From: an uncultured Clostridia bacterium
GTDB lineage: Bacteria > Bacillota > Clostridia > Christensenellales > UBA3700
DNA: 13,175 nucleotides
Reading direction: 5' to 3'
Assembly: GCA_946623205.1 (NCBI GenBank)
Contig: CAMOQV010000025.1
Coordinates: forward strand, 1 to 13,175
Shown: positions 7,087 through 13,175 of the stretch, piece by piece
Position numbering within the stretch: the stretch's first letter is position 1
Layout: each line of letters begins with the position of its first letter
Position numbers and translations under genes: made by a program
The notes under the pieces: generated by a model
Seen by the model: the letters and a program-made list of their open reading frames with translations, nothing else
Database searches by the model: none
What the model was told of the DNA's origin: nothing

Positions 7087-7115
7087 ATAATACTCTATTG
7101 CGATAGAGTTGTAAA
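7087..7115 (-). promoter_or_regulatory. Promoter of the amino acid importer operon
   Basis: On the minus strand TTTACA (7115-7110), a 17-bp spacer and TATTAT (7092-7087) form a good sigma-A type promoter. The start would be near 7080, giving a leader of about 25 bases before the ATG at 7055. Confidence 0.75.
7092..7109. promoter_or_regulatory. Perfect inverted repeat filling the promoter spacer, candidate operator
   Basis: ACTCTAT-TGCG-ATAGAGT is a perfect palindrome with seven-base arms and a four-base centre. It fills the 17-bp spacer between -35 and -10 of the importer operon and takes in the first base of the -10. Because it lies upstream of the transcription start it should act as DNA, not RNA. 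No T-run follows it, so it is not a terminator for hemW. A dimeric repressor bound here would block RNA polymerase; the operon's own TrpR-family protein is the natural candidate (inference). Confidence 0.65.
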
Positions 7116-7141
7116 GTATTTCTTAAATATATAAAATATTA

Positions 7142-8272
7142 TTAAATAAAATCTATTACTATTTGATTAAGAACATTTAAATATTCTTCTTTAATTGATA
7201 TAGAATTTTGAGAAATATTTAATTCTTTTTCGTGCGAATGAACGGCAATTTTGTGTTCTTCAATAAAATCTTTGCCAAATTTTTCAAAATAATCCTTTAA
7301 AATTATGCCCTGATTTGTTCTAAGAGCAAGCATAATATATTCTTCTTTTATTGAATCTTTATCCAATTTAGCCTCTAAAACATGTGGAAGGCGTCCTTCA
7401 TCTAAGTCTTTATAGTACTCGTCAAAGGTCGCTTTATCATAAAATCTTTCTTCATCAATTAGCGAGTGAGCGTTCAATCCAATGCCAATATATTCATCTC
7501 TCGTCCAGTACTTGAAGTTGTGTTTTGCTTCAAATCCAGGCTTTGAAAAATTAGAAACCTCATAACGAACAAAGCCTTTTTCTTTTAATAATTTTGAAGC
7601 ATAATCAAAAAGCTCAACCTTCTCGTCATCGTCAGAAACTTTTATCTTATTTGAATCAACGAGAGCCTTTAAAGGAGTGCCTTCTTCCAAAGACAACATA
7701 TACACAGAAACATGTTTCACATCGAATTTTAAAACTTCATCAACAAACGTTTTTATGTCCTCATTCGTTTGATAAGGTAGCCCAACCATCAAATCTACAG
7801 ATATGGACAATCCGGCTTTTTGTGCCATTTCAATAGCTTCTAGTGCTTCTTTGGCATTATGCCTTCTATTGATAGCCTTTAGTGTCTTATCATTAAGGCT
7901 CTGAACCCCAAGCGAAATCCTGTTGAATCCCATAGATTTTAGCTCTTGAAGTTGTTCAATATCGATTGTCGCCGGATTTGCCTCAAAAGTCATTTCGATG
8001 GCTTCTTCCCTACTATTTAGCCTTAATGTTTCTAAAATACTTCTAAAATAACGTGTTTTTAATAATGATGGCGTTCCTCCACCAAAATAAACAGTATCTA
8101 CAACTCTGTTTTTAAAGACACCATTTTGGGCCAAAAGTTCAATCTCTTTTTGGATATGCTCTACATATGTACATATAGAAGCATCACCCTTTAATACAGA
8201 TGATACAAAGTCGCAATATGCGCATCTAGATAAACAAAATGGAATATGGACATAAACGCCTAAATTTTTCAT
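7142..8272 (-). CDS. hemW: Radical SAM heme chaperone HemW, 376 residues
   Basis: Radical SAM protein of the HemW group (once called oxygen-independent coproporphyrinogen oxidase-like HemN), now seen as a heme-trafficking protein. The iron-sulfur cluster motif CLSRCAYC gives C13, C17 and C20 (CxxxCxxC). The SAM-binding GGGTP is at 64-68, and SLGVQSLNDKTLKAINRRH and VDLMVGLPYQT are family hallmarks. The cluster lacks the extra Cys (CxxxCxxCxC) of true HemN, where Phe follows here (CDF). Length is normal. It starts three bases after the lepA stop without a clear ribosome binding site, so it probably relies on translation from lepA. The lepA-hemW order is conserved in Firmicutes; hrcA-grpE-dnaK, which often follow, are not present. 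No clear terminator follows it. Confidence 0.93.
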   Translation of the reverse strand: MKNLGVYVHIPFCLSRCAYCDFVSSVLKGDASICTYVEHIQKEIELLAQNGVFKNRVVDTVYFGGGTPSLLKTRYFRSILETLRLNSREEAIEMTFEANPATIDIEQLQELKSMGFNRISLGVQSLNDKTLKAINRRHNAKEALEAIEMAQKAGLSISVDLMVGLPYQTNEDIKTFVDEVLKFDVKHVSVYMLSLEEGTPLKALVDSNKIKVSDDDEKVELFDYASKLLKEKGFVRYEVSNFSKPGFEAKHNFKYWTRDEYIGIGLNAHSLIDEERFYDKATFDEYYKDLDEGRLPHVLEAKLDKDSIKEEYIMLALRTNQGIILKDYFEKFGKDFIEEHKIAVHSHEKELNISQNSISIKEEYLNVLNQIVIDFI

Positions 8273-8275
8273 GTA

Positions 8276-10084
8276 TTAATCGTCGCTGTCTAATTTTAAA
8301 ATAGTTAAGAATGCTTCTGAAGGCAATTCTACTGAGCCGAACTGTCTCATTCTCTTTTTACCTTCTTTTTGCTTTTCTAAAAGTTTTTTCTTTCTTGTAA
8401 TATCTCCGCCGTAACATTTAGCAAGAACGTCTTTTCTTACGGCCTTAACTGTTTCTCTCGCAATAACCTTACCGCCGACTGCAGCTTGAATTGGAACTTC
8501 AAATAATTGTCTTGGAATTACATCTTTTAATTTTTCTGCAATTCTTCTTCCTCTTTCATATGCCCTATCCTTATGAACGATAATAGATAGCGCATCGCAG
8601 ATTTCTCCATTTAACATAATATCCAATTTTACAAGTGAGCTTCTTTCATATCCTTTAATTTCATAATCCAAAGAAGCATATCCCTTTGTTCGAGATTTTA
8701 GTGTATCGAAAAAGTCGTAAACGATTTCGTTAAGTGGAATATCATAAACCAAAGATACTCTTGATGTATCCAAATAAGTCATATTAATAAACGTGCCACG
8801 CTTATTTTGACATAGTTCCATAATCGGACCTACAAATTCAGGTGGAGTTAATAATGTTGCTTTTACAACTGGCTCTTCCATATGATCAATTTCAGATGAA
8901 GATGGCAAATTCGATGGATTTGAAACGATAATTCTTTCTCCGTTTGTCTTTTCAACTATATATTCAACAGATGGAGCTGTCGTAATTAAGTCCAAATCAA
9001 ATTCACGTTCAAGTCTTTCTTGGATGATATCCATATGTAAAAGACCTAAAAATCCACATCTAAAACCAAAGCCTAATGCTTGAGATACTTCTGGTTCATA
9101 CATTAAAGATGCATCATTTAGTTTTAATTTCTCCAAAGCATCCTTTAAATCGTCATATCTTGCACCATCAACAGGATAAACTCCGCTGAAAACCATTGGT
9201 TGGGCTTCTTTAAAGCCTGGTAGAGGCTCTTTTGTCCCATTTTCAGCCAAAGTTATTGTATCGCCAACTTTTGTGTCTGCTACGTTCTTAATCGACGCAC
9301 AAATATATCCAACTTCGCCAGCTGCCAATTCATCTAACGCAGTATTTTTAGGAGTAAAGATACCAACTTCAGTAACATCATATACTTTACCGGTTGCCAT
9401 CATCTTAATCTTATCTCCAGCTTTTACCTTGCCATCAAAGATTCTAACAATAGATACAGCACCTTTATATGCATCGTAATAAGAATCGAATATTAAAGCC
9501 TTTAAAGGCTTTGCCTCATCACCTTGAGGTTGTGGAAGCAAATGAATAACTTGCTCCAAAACTTTATCAATACCTGTGCATAGTTTCGCAGAAACTAAAG
9601 GTGCATCTTTAGCATCAAGACCAATTACGTCTTCTATTTCTTTTTTAACCTCATCTGGCCTTGCAGATGGTAAATCGATTTTATTAATAACTGGAATAAT
9701 TTCAAGATTATTATCTAAAGCTAGATATACGTTTGTAAGAGTTTGAGCTTCAATACCTTGAGATGCATCGACAATTAAAATTGCGCCATCACAAGCTTTT
9801 AAAGATCTTGAGACTTCATATGTGAAATCTACGTGTCCCGGAGTATCAATTAAGTTAAACAAATAAGTTTCGCCTTCATATTCATATTTCATAGTAACTG
9901 GCGTTAACTTGATTGTAATACCTCTTTCTCTTTCTAAATCCATAGAATCTAGGAGTTGAGGTTGAGCATCTCTTGGAGCAACAGTATCAGTAACAGACAT
10001 AATACAATCTGCTAAAGTTGATTTACCATGATCAATGTGTGCTACGATACAAAAATTACGAATTTTAGATTTATCGAAATGCAT
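8276..10084 (-). CDS. lepA: Elongation factor 4 (LepA), ribosomal back-translocating GTPase, 602 residues
   Basis: Translational GTPase EF4. G-motifs are at AHIDHGKST (15-23), RGITIK (54-59), DTPGH (80-84) and NKID (134-137). The EF-G-like domains follow (for example EPVVKATLLTPPEFVGPIMELCQNKRG), then the LepA-specific C-terminal domain ending KEGKKRMRQFGSVELPSEAFLTILK. The length of about 600 is standard and no defect is seen. ATG at 10084 has an AGGAG ribosome binding site (TAGGAGTCTAT). It is the first gene of the lepA-hemW operon and divergent from the LUD gene. Confidence 0.98.
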   Translation of the reverse strand: MHFDKSKIRNFCIVAHIDHGKSTLADCIMSVTDTVAPRDAQPQLLDSMDLERERGITIKLTPVTMKYEYEGETYLFNLIDTPGHVDFTYEVSRSLKACDGAILIVDASQGIEAQTLTNVYLALDNNLEIIPVINKIDLPSARPDEVKKEIEDVIGLDAKDAPLVSAKLCTGIDKVLEQVIHLLPQPQGDEAKPLKALIFDSYYDAYKGAVSIVRIFDGKVKAGDKIKMMATGKVYDVTEVGIFTPKNTALDELAAGEVGYICASIKNVADTKVGDTITLAENGTKEPLPGFKEAQPMVFSGVYPVDGARYDDLKDALEKLKLNDASLMYEPEVSQALGFGFRCGFLGLLHMDIIQERLEREFDLDLITTAPSVEYIVEKTNGERIIVSNPSNLPSSSEIDHMEEPVVKATLLTPPEFVGPIMELCQNKRGTFINMTYLDTSRVSLVYDIPLNEIVYDFFDTLKSRTKGYASLDYEIKGYERSSLVKLDIMLNGEICDALSIIVHKDRAYERGRRIAEKLKDVIPRQLFEVPIQAAVGGKVIARETVKAVRKDVLAKCYGGDITRKKKLLEKQKEGKKRMRQFGSVELPSEAFLTILKLDSDD

Positions 10085-10104
10085 ATAGACTCCTAAACGT
10101 CTAA

Positions 10105-10133
10105 ATTATACTCAAAAGCCAGCAAAAATACAA
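10105..10133 (-). promoter_or_regulatory. Promoter of lepA-hemW
   Basis: On the minus strand TTGTAT (10133-10128), a 17-bp spacer and TATAAT (10110-10105) form a strong sigma-A type promoter. The leader should be about 14 bases and contains the AGGAG site of lepA. Confidence 0.75.
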
Positions 10134-10154
10134 CACGCGCACGCAATAATTATG

Positions 10155-10163
10155 TGGTATAAT
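10155..10163 (+). promoter_or_regulatory. Promoter of the LUD-GDPD pair, extended -10
   Basis: TGG-TATAAT (10155-10163) is an extended -10; no recognisable -35 lies 16-18 bp upstream. Transcription should start near 10170, just ahead of the GGGGG ribosome binding site. The promoter is back to back with that of lepA, about 22 bp apart at their -35 sides. Confidence 0.6.
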
Positions 10164-10182
10164 TTTCTTAGTGGGGGTATAT

Positions 10183-10791
10183 ATGGAAATCCAAAGTGTT
10201 ATTGAAAAATTAAAAGTTAGAGGTTTTGAGCCTTTTTATTTCGAATCAAGAGATGAAGCAATCGATAAAATTATTGAAATTGTCGGCAAAGATAAGACAA
10301 TCGGTTTTGGCGGCTCAATGACTGTTAACGAATTAGATTTAATGGATATCCTAGAAAACGAAGGCAACAAGATCTATTCGCATTCAAAAGTTTCTCCAGA
10401 AGAAAGAGATCATGTATATCAATTAGCACAAAGTGCTAACTTCTACATTTCTTCAACAAATGCATTAACAGAACAAGGCGAATTTGTAAATATTGACGGC
10501 ACAGGAAATCGAGTTACAACATTTACATTTGGCGTTAAAAACGTAATTTTCGTATTAGGCACAAACAAGATTGTTCCTAATGTTACAAAAGCCATAGATA
10601 GAATAAGAAACTATGCATCTCCAAAGAATTGCCAACGACTTCACAAAAACACACCTTGCGCTGTCACTGGAAGATGCGAAAATTGCAATTCAGATGATTG
10701 TATCTGTAATACTACAGTTATCTCTCATCACCCAACATCAAAACAAGATCATGTATATGTAATTATCATTAATGAGGAGCTTGGATATTAA
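10183..10791 (+). CDS. LUD-domain (LutC/YkgG-like, DUF162) protein with C-terminal cysteine cluster
   Basis: Cytosolic LUD-domain protein, often labelled lactate utilization protein. The fold is a NagB/RpiA/CoA-transferase-like one, with GFGGSMTVNEL, NALTEQGEFVNIDGTGNR and VIFVLGTNKIVPNVTKAIDRIRNYASPKNC typical of the group. LutC works with LutA and LutB in lactate oxidation, but neither is here, so the true role is open. Six cysteines cluster near the end (C150, C159, C165, C168, C173, C175; TPCAVTGRCENC...CIC), and may bind iron-sulfur or zinc. I choose ATG 10183 (202 residues) over the in-frame GTG at 10171: GTG would lie about at the transcription start, and the GGGGG just after it makes a binding site five bases before the ATG. 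It is followed within one base by the GDPD gene. Confidence 0.85.
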   Translation: MEIQSVIEKLKVRGFEPFYFESRDEAIDKIIEIVGKDKTIGFGGSMTVNELDLMDILENEGNKIYSHSKVSPEERDHVYQLAQSANFYISSTNALTEQGEFVNIDGTGNRVTTFTFGVKNVIFVLGTNKIVPNVTKAIDRIRNYASPKNCQRLHKNTPCAVTGRCENCNSDDCICNTTVISHHPTSKQDHVYVIIINEELGY

Positions 10792-10792
10792 T

Positions 10793-11554
10793 ATGGAAAA
10801 AGATTTAGCTTGGTTAAAAGAACATCGCGTAGCTCATAGAGGTTTACACGACAACAAAATTTACCCTGAAAACAGTTTAAAAGCCTACAAGAACGCAGTA
10901 GACCATGGCTATGATATCGAAATGGATGTTTGGTTAACAAAATCAAATGTTTTAATTATGCATCACGACCCATCTTTAAAAAGAACTACGGGCCAAGACA
11001 TTAAAGCCGTAGATATCGACACAAACAATCTTGAACAATACAAATTGTTCGGTACTGAAGAACATGTGCCACTATTTGACGATATGCTAAAAACAGTTGA
11101 TGGCAAAGTTGGATTAATTATCGAGATTAAACCAACAAAAAGAGTTCGAGAAACTTGTGAAATGGTTATGGAGCACCTAAAAGGATATAAAGGCAAATAT
11201 TGTATCGAGAGTTTCGATTGGAACGTTGTAAATTATATGCATAAGCATTATCCAGATGTAATTTTAGGACAATTATATGATTATATATGGTGGCAAAGAA
11301 TTCCAGCTATATTAATGAAGCAATATAAAAAAGTTAACTTCTTGGCTATATGCATTAAGAACGGAGCTTCTAAATATTATGCAAAAATAAGAGCTAAATA
11401 CAAAGACAAAGTAATCGTATCTTGGACAATAAGAACTCCAGAACAACAAGCTTTAGCTCTAAAGACTTGCGACAACTATATATTTGAAGCAGATATAAAA
11501 AAGGAAGGAAATATTTCCCTTCCTAATCCAAATATCAAAGACGATAAAAATTAA
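10793..11554 (+). CDS. Glycerophosphodiester phosphodiesterase-family protein, 253 residues
   Basis: GDPD-family TIM barrel that hydrolyses glycerophosphodiesters to glycerol-3-phosphate and an alcohol. Motifs in order are AHRG (14-17), YPENS (24-28), EMDVWLTK (43-50), MHHDPSLKRTTG (56-67) and LIIEIKP (108-114), with likely catalytic or metal residues H15, E43, D45, H58 and E111. No signal peptide is seen, so it is probably cytosolic. I choose ATG 10793, one base after the LUD stop, over an in-frame ATG at 10772, which lies inside the LUD gene without a ribosome binding site; GAGGAG at 10774-10779 sits upstream of 10793, though 13 bases away. It is the second gene of the pair with LUD. Its stop interlocks with that of the convergent WYL gene, and its last codons hold the terminator of that gene. 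Confidence 0.9.
   Translation: MEKDLAWLKEHRVAHRGLHDNKIYPENSLKAYKNAVDHGYDIEMDVWLTKSNVLIMHHDPSLKRTTGQDIKAVDIDTNNLEQYKLFGTEEHVPLFDDMLKTVDGKVGLIIEIKPTKRVRETCEMVMEHLKGYKGKYCIESFDWNVVNYMHKHYPDVILGQLYDYIWWQRIPAILMKQYKKVNFLAICIKNGASKYYAKIRAKYKDKVIVSWTIRTPEQQALALKTCDNYIFEADIKKEGNISLPNPNIKDDKN
11497..11524 (-). terminator. Rho-independent terminator of the WYL gene, inside the GDPD coding end
   Basis: On the minus strand AGGAAGG (11524-11518) pairs with CCTTCCT (11508-11502), followed by a run ending in TTTTTATATC (the six T positions are 11502-11497). The loop AAATATTT could pair further. It lies about 27 bases past the WYL stop, within codons 237-244 of the GDPD gene. Confidence 0.75.
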
Positions 11555-12537
11555 ACTCTTGGCAAACTGTTTAATGTAGTAGCAAGTTTTGCTCTATATT
11601 CGTCAACAACTTCACTTGGCTCTAATATGGTCATTTTTTCACCAAAGGTGAAACACCAAGCAAAGAACGTATCACTTACGTTAATCTTTGCTCTAATTGT
11701 GTATGTCTTTTCAGTCTCTTCTTGACAGAAGAAATCACATCCTAATCTATCAATCACTTGATTAGTTATTGTTTTATCAAATTTTAAAACAACAAATTTA
11801 TCTTCGCCTCTAAACATTGAAAATGCTTTATTTCTTAGATCTTTAGCTTCTTGAACCTTCTTTTTAATAGACTTTTCATGAAGAACATCTACTTTGTCCA
11901 TTCTATCTACTCTATAAGTTGCTACATCATCATGAGATTCATTGTAAACAACCATATAGTATTTATCTTCGATAATAGCCAAATCGATTGGATTTTCAAC
12001 GTAAAATGCGCCATCTTTTCTATATTGCTTATTGCCGGCAATATCTAAATCAAAATACTTAAATTGTATCTTCTTTCCTTCTAAAATCGCATTTGTTATA
12101 TCATTTACAATATAAAACACTTTTTCATTAGAAGATTTAATTTCATTTAAACAAGTAATGTTATCCTTAACGAAATCTTTCTTATGAGATCCTGCTAAAG
12201 ATATAATCTTATTTTCAAGTTCTTCTGTCTTTTTCTTTGAGATAAATTTTGCAGCTTGAACAGCATCTACTAAGATTCTTAATTCATAGTTATCAAAAGC
12301 AGCTTCTGGAACATAGTATTCCATTTGTTGACCACGAGTAGATAATATTTCAAAGCCATTTTCGTTTAATGTAGCGATATCGTTATAAAGAATCTTTCTA
12401 TCACAGCTAATACCCTTTTTAGCAAGCATAGCAATAAGCTCTTTTGTTGTAAGCTTGTGGTTTTCATCTGTGTTTTGTTTTAGGATTTCATATAATACTA
12501 AAAGTTTGATTTTATAATCGCTATTTTTCTTTGGCAT
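11551..12537 (-). CDS. WYL-domain transcription regulator with N-terminal HTH, 328 residues
   Basis: DeoR-like helix-turn-helix at about 30-65 (TTKELIAMLAKKGISCDRKILYNDIATLNENGF), a linker, then a WYL domain at about 145-220 and a C-terminal WCX-type extension (about 235-328). The WYL core here reads NPIDLAIIEDKYYMVVYNE, with Tyr in the usual Trp position, and YRVDRM (208-213) matches the family's conserved Arg-Asp-Arg region. Such proteins sense small ligands or nucleic acids and act as repressors or activators. It is monocistronic with a good promoter and an AGAGGGG ribosome binding site. It has no obvious target next to it, since it is separated by terminators from rubrerythrin and is convergent with GDPD. 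Autoregulation is possible but not shown. Confidence 0.88.
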   Translation of the reverse strand: MPKKNSDYKIKLLVLYEILKQNTDENHKLTTKELIAMLAKKGISCDRKILYNDIATLNENGFEILSTRGQQMEYYVPEAAFDNYELRILVDAVQAAKFISKKKTEELENKIISLAGSHKKDFVKDNITCLNEIKSSNEKVFYIVNDITNAILEGKKIQFKYFDLDIAGNKQYRKDGAFYVENPIDLAIIEDKYYMVVYNESHDDVATYRVDRMDKVDVLHEKSIKKKVQEAKDLRNKAFSMFRGEDKFVVLKFDKTITNQVIDRLGCDFFCQEETEKTYTIRAKINVSDTFFAWCFTFGEKMTILEPSEVVDEYRAKLATTLNSLPRV

Positions 12538-12569
12538 AATTATCCCCTCTTAATTTGTCGTGGACTTCT

Positions 12570-12598
12570 ATTATATGTCACGAATGTACCAATTTCAA
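12570..12598 (-). promoter_or_regulatory. Promoter of the WYL regulator gene
   Basis: On the minus strand TTGAAA (12598-12593), a 17-bp spacer and TATAAT (12575-12570) form an almost consensus promoter, with a leader of about 25 bases before the ATG at 12537. Confidence 0.8.
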
Positions 12599-12613
12599 GA
12601 CATTTTTGTAAAA

Positions 12614-12643
12614 TTTAAAAATTGGCGAGTCGCCCCGCCAATT
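12614..12643 (-). terminator. Rho-independent terminator of the rubrerythrin gene
   Basis: On the minus strand AATTGGCG (12643-12636) pairs with CGCCAATT (12627-12620) as an eight-pair stem around an eight-base loop, followed by TTTAAATTTT. It starts about 20 bases past the rubrerythrin stop and insulates the WYL promoter. Confidence 0.85.
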
Positions 12644-12662
12644 CTATCAACGATTAATAATA

Positions 12663-13175
12663 TTAATAATTCTCTTTTCTTACTTCAAAGTAGCTTTGTG
12701 GATGATTACATACTGGGCAAACTTCTGGAGCTTCTTTTCCAATTACCAAATGTCCGCAGTTTCTGCATTCCCACATCTTTTCTTCACTCTTTGCAAATAC
12801 AGCTTGCATTTCAATGTTGTTTAGAAGTTTTCTATATCTTTCTTCATGCGCTTTTTCAATTTGTCCAACTGCTCTAAACTTTTTAGCAAGTTCAACAAAG
12901 CCTTCTGCTTCAGCATCTTTAGCGAATTGTTCATACATATCTGTCCATTCGTAATTTTCACCATCTGCAGCAGCCTTTAGGTTTTGAGCTGTATTGCCAA
13001 TGCCTTTTAATTCTTTAAACCACATCTTTGCGTGTTCTTTTTCATTATCTGCTGTCTTTTGGAAGATTTCAGAAATTTGTTCATATCCTTCCTTTTTAGC
13101 TACTGATGCAAAATATGTGTATTTATTTCTAGCTTGGCTTTCTCCTGCAAAAGCTTCCATTAAATTCTTTTCTGT
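12663..13175 (-). CDS. Rubrerythrin, 5' end cut off by the window
   Basis: Non-heme iron peroxidase that reduces hydrogen peroxide in anaerobes, taking electrons through its rubredoxin domain. The window shows 170 residues. The frame stays open to the right edge (TEKNL before MEAFAGESQARNKY), which matches the usual rubrerythrin N-terminus, so the methionine at 13160 is internal and about 5-10 residues are missing. The diiron domain shows AGESQARNKY, ADNEKEHAKMW and IEKAHEERYRKL with the expected Glu and His ligands. The C-terminal rubredoxin-like site is CRNCG...CPVC (two CxxC pairs). Promoter and start lie outside the window. Confidence 0.95.
   Translation of the reverse strand, partial: TEKNLMEAFAGESQARNKYTYFASVAKKEGYEQISEIFQKTADNEKEHAKMWFKELKGIGNTAQNLKAAADGENYEWTDMYEQFAKDAEAEGFVELAKKFRAVGQIEKAHEERYRKLLNNIEMQAVFAKSEEKMWECRNCGHLVIGKEAPEVCPVCNHPQSYFEVRKENY

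Noticed and set aside
7092..7109. The palindrome as a hemW terminator or a riboswitch element
   Set aside because: It lies between -35 and -10 of the importer promoter, is followed by ATTATTG and not a T-run, and is upstream of the predicted transcript.
11645..11662. TTTCACC-AAA-GGTGAAA hairpin as terminator of the GDPD gene
   Set aside because: The stem is good but no T-run follows on either strand; it lies in the WYL coding region about 90 bases past the GDPD stop.
10793..12537. WYL regulator and neighbours as part of a defence island
   Set aside because: WYL proteins often sit near CRISPR or phage defence genes, but here the neighbours are GDPD, LUD and rubrerythrin, and no nuclease, repeat array or toxin is visible.
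12560..12877. A plus-strand open frame opposite the rubrerythrin end
   Set aside because: It crosses the rubrerythrin terminator and WYL promoter and reads the rubrerythrin gene backwards.
1..13175. Recoded TGA (genetic code 4 or 25), because no visible gene stops with TGA
   Set aside because: All eleven visible stops are TAA or TAG, but no gene has an in-frame TGA, and Trp is TGG throughout. AT-rich genomes often favour TAA, so this is not evidence of recoding.

Overview
The window looks like chromosomal DNA from a low-GC, Gram-positive-type anaerobe, most likely an uncultured Clostridia-like member of the Bacillota. The evidence is AT-rich DNA, AGGAGG-type ribosome binding sites, TTGnnn/TATAAT promoters, the lepA-hemW gene order, and rubrerythrin. 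The standard genetic code fits: Trp is TGG, no frame contains TGA, and all visible stops are TAA or TAG. I see no tRNA, rRNA, CRISPR array, insertion sequence or phage block. Coding density is very high and no gene-free stretch reaches 300 bases.

Layout. (1) 1-717, minus: a sugar-phosphate isomerase/epimerase-like TIM barrel that runs off the left edge. (2) 899-3679, plus: a 926-residue MMPL/RND-type membrane transporter. (3) 3676-4314, minus: an unrecognised four-helix membrane protein that meets the transporter tail to tail with interlocked stop codons. (4) 7055 down to 4377, minus: a polar amino acid ABC importer operon (lipoprotein, permease, ATPase) whose last gene encodes a TrpR/YerC-type repressor-like protein. 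(5) 10084 down to 7142, minus: lepA and hemW. (6) 10183-11554, plus: a LUD-domain protein followed by a glycerophosphodiester phosphodiesterase-like protein, divergent from lepA. (7) 12537 down to 11551, minus: a WYL-type transcription regulator, again tail to tail with interlocked stops. (8) 13175 down to 12663, minus: rubrerythrin, missing its first residues at the right edge.

The most interesting signal is regulatory. The importer promoter (TTTACA, 17 bp, TATTAT) has a perfect 7-4-7 inverted repeat filling its spacer, and the last gene of that operon is a TrpR-family DNA-binding protein. This suggests a self-contained, amino-acid-responsive repressor circuit. A 13-pair hairpin between lipoprotein and permease probably sets subunit ratios.

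Other points are two convergent gene pairs with interlocked stops and a terminator hidden in the partner's coding sequence, a duplicated TFDA mini-module inside the MMPL transporter, and two genes whose promoter -10 boxes lie so close to ATG that their mRNAs may be leaderless. I found no sign of a new defence or mobile system; most of the window is ordinary housekeeping and transport DNA.
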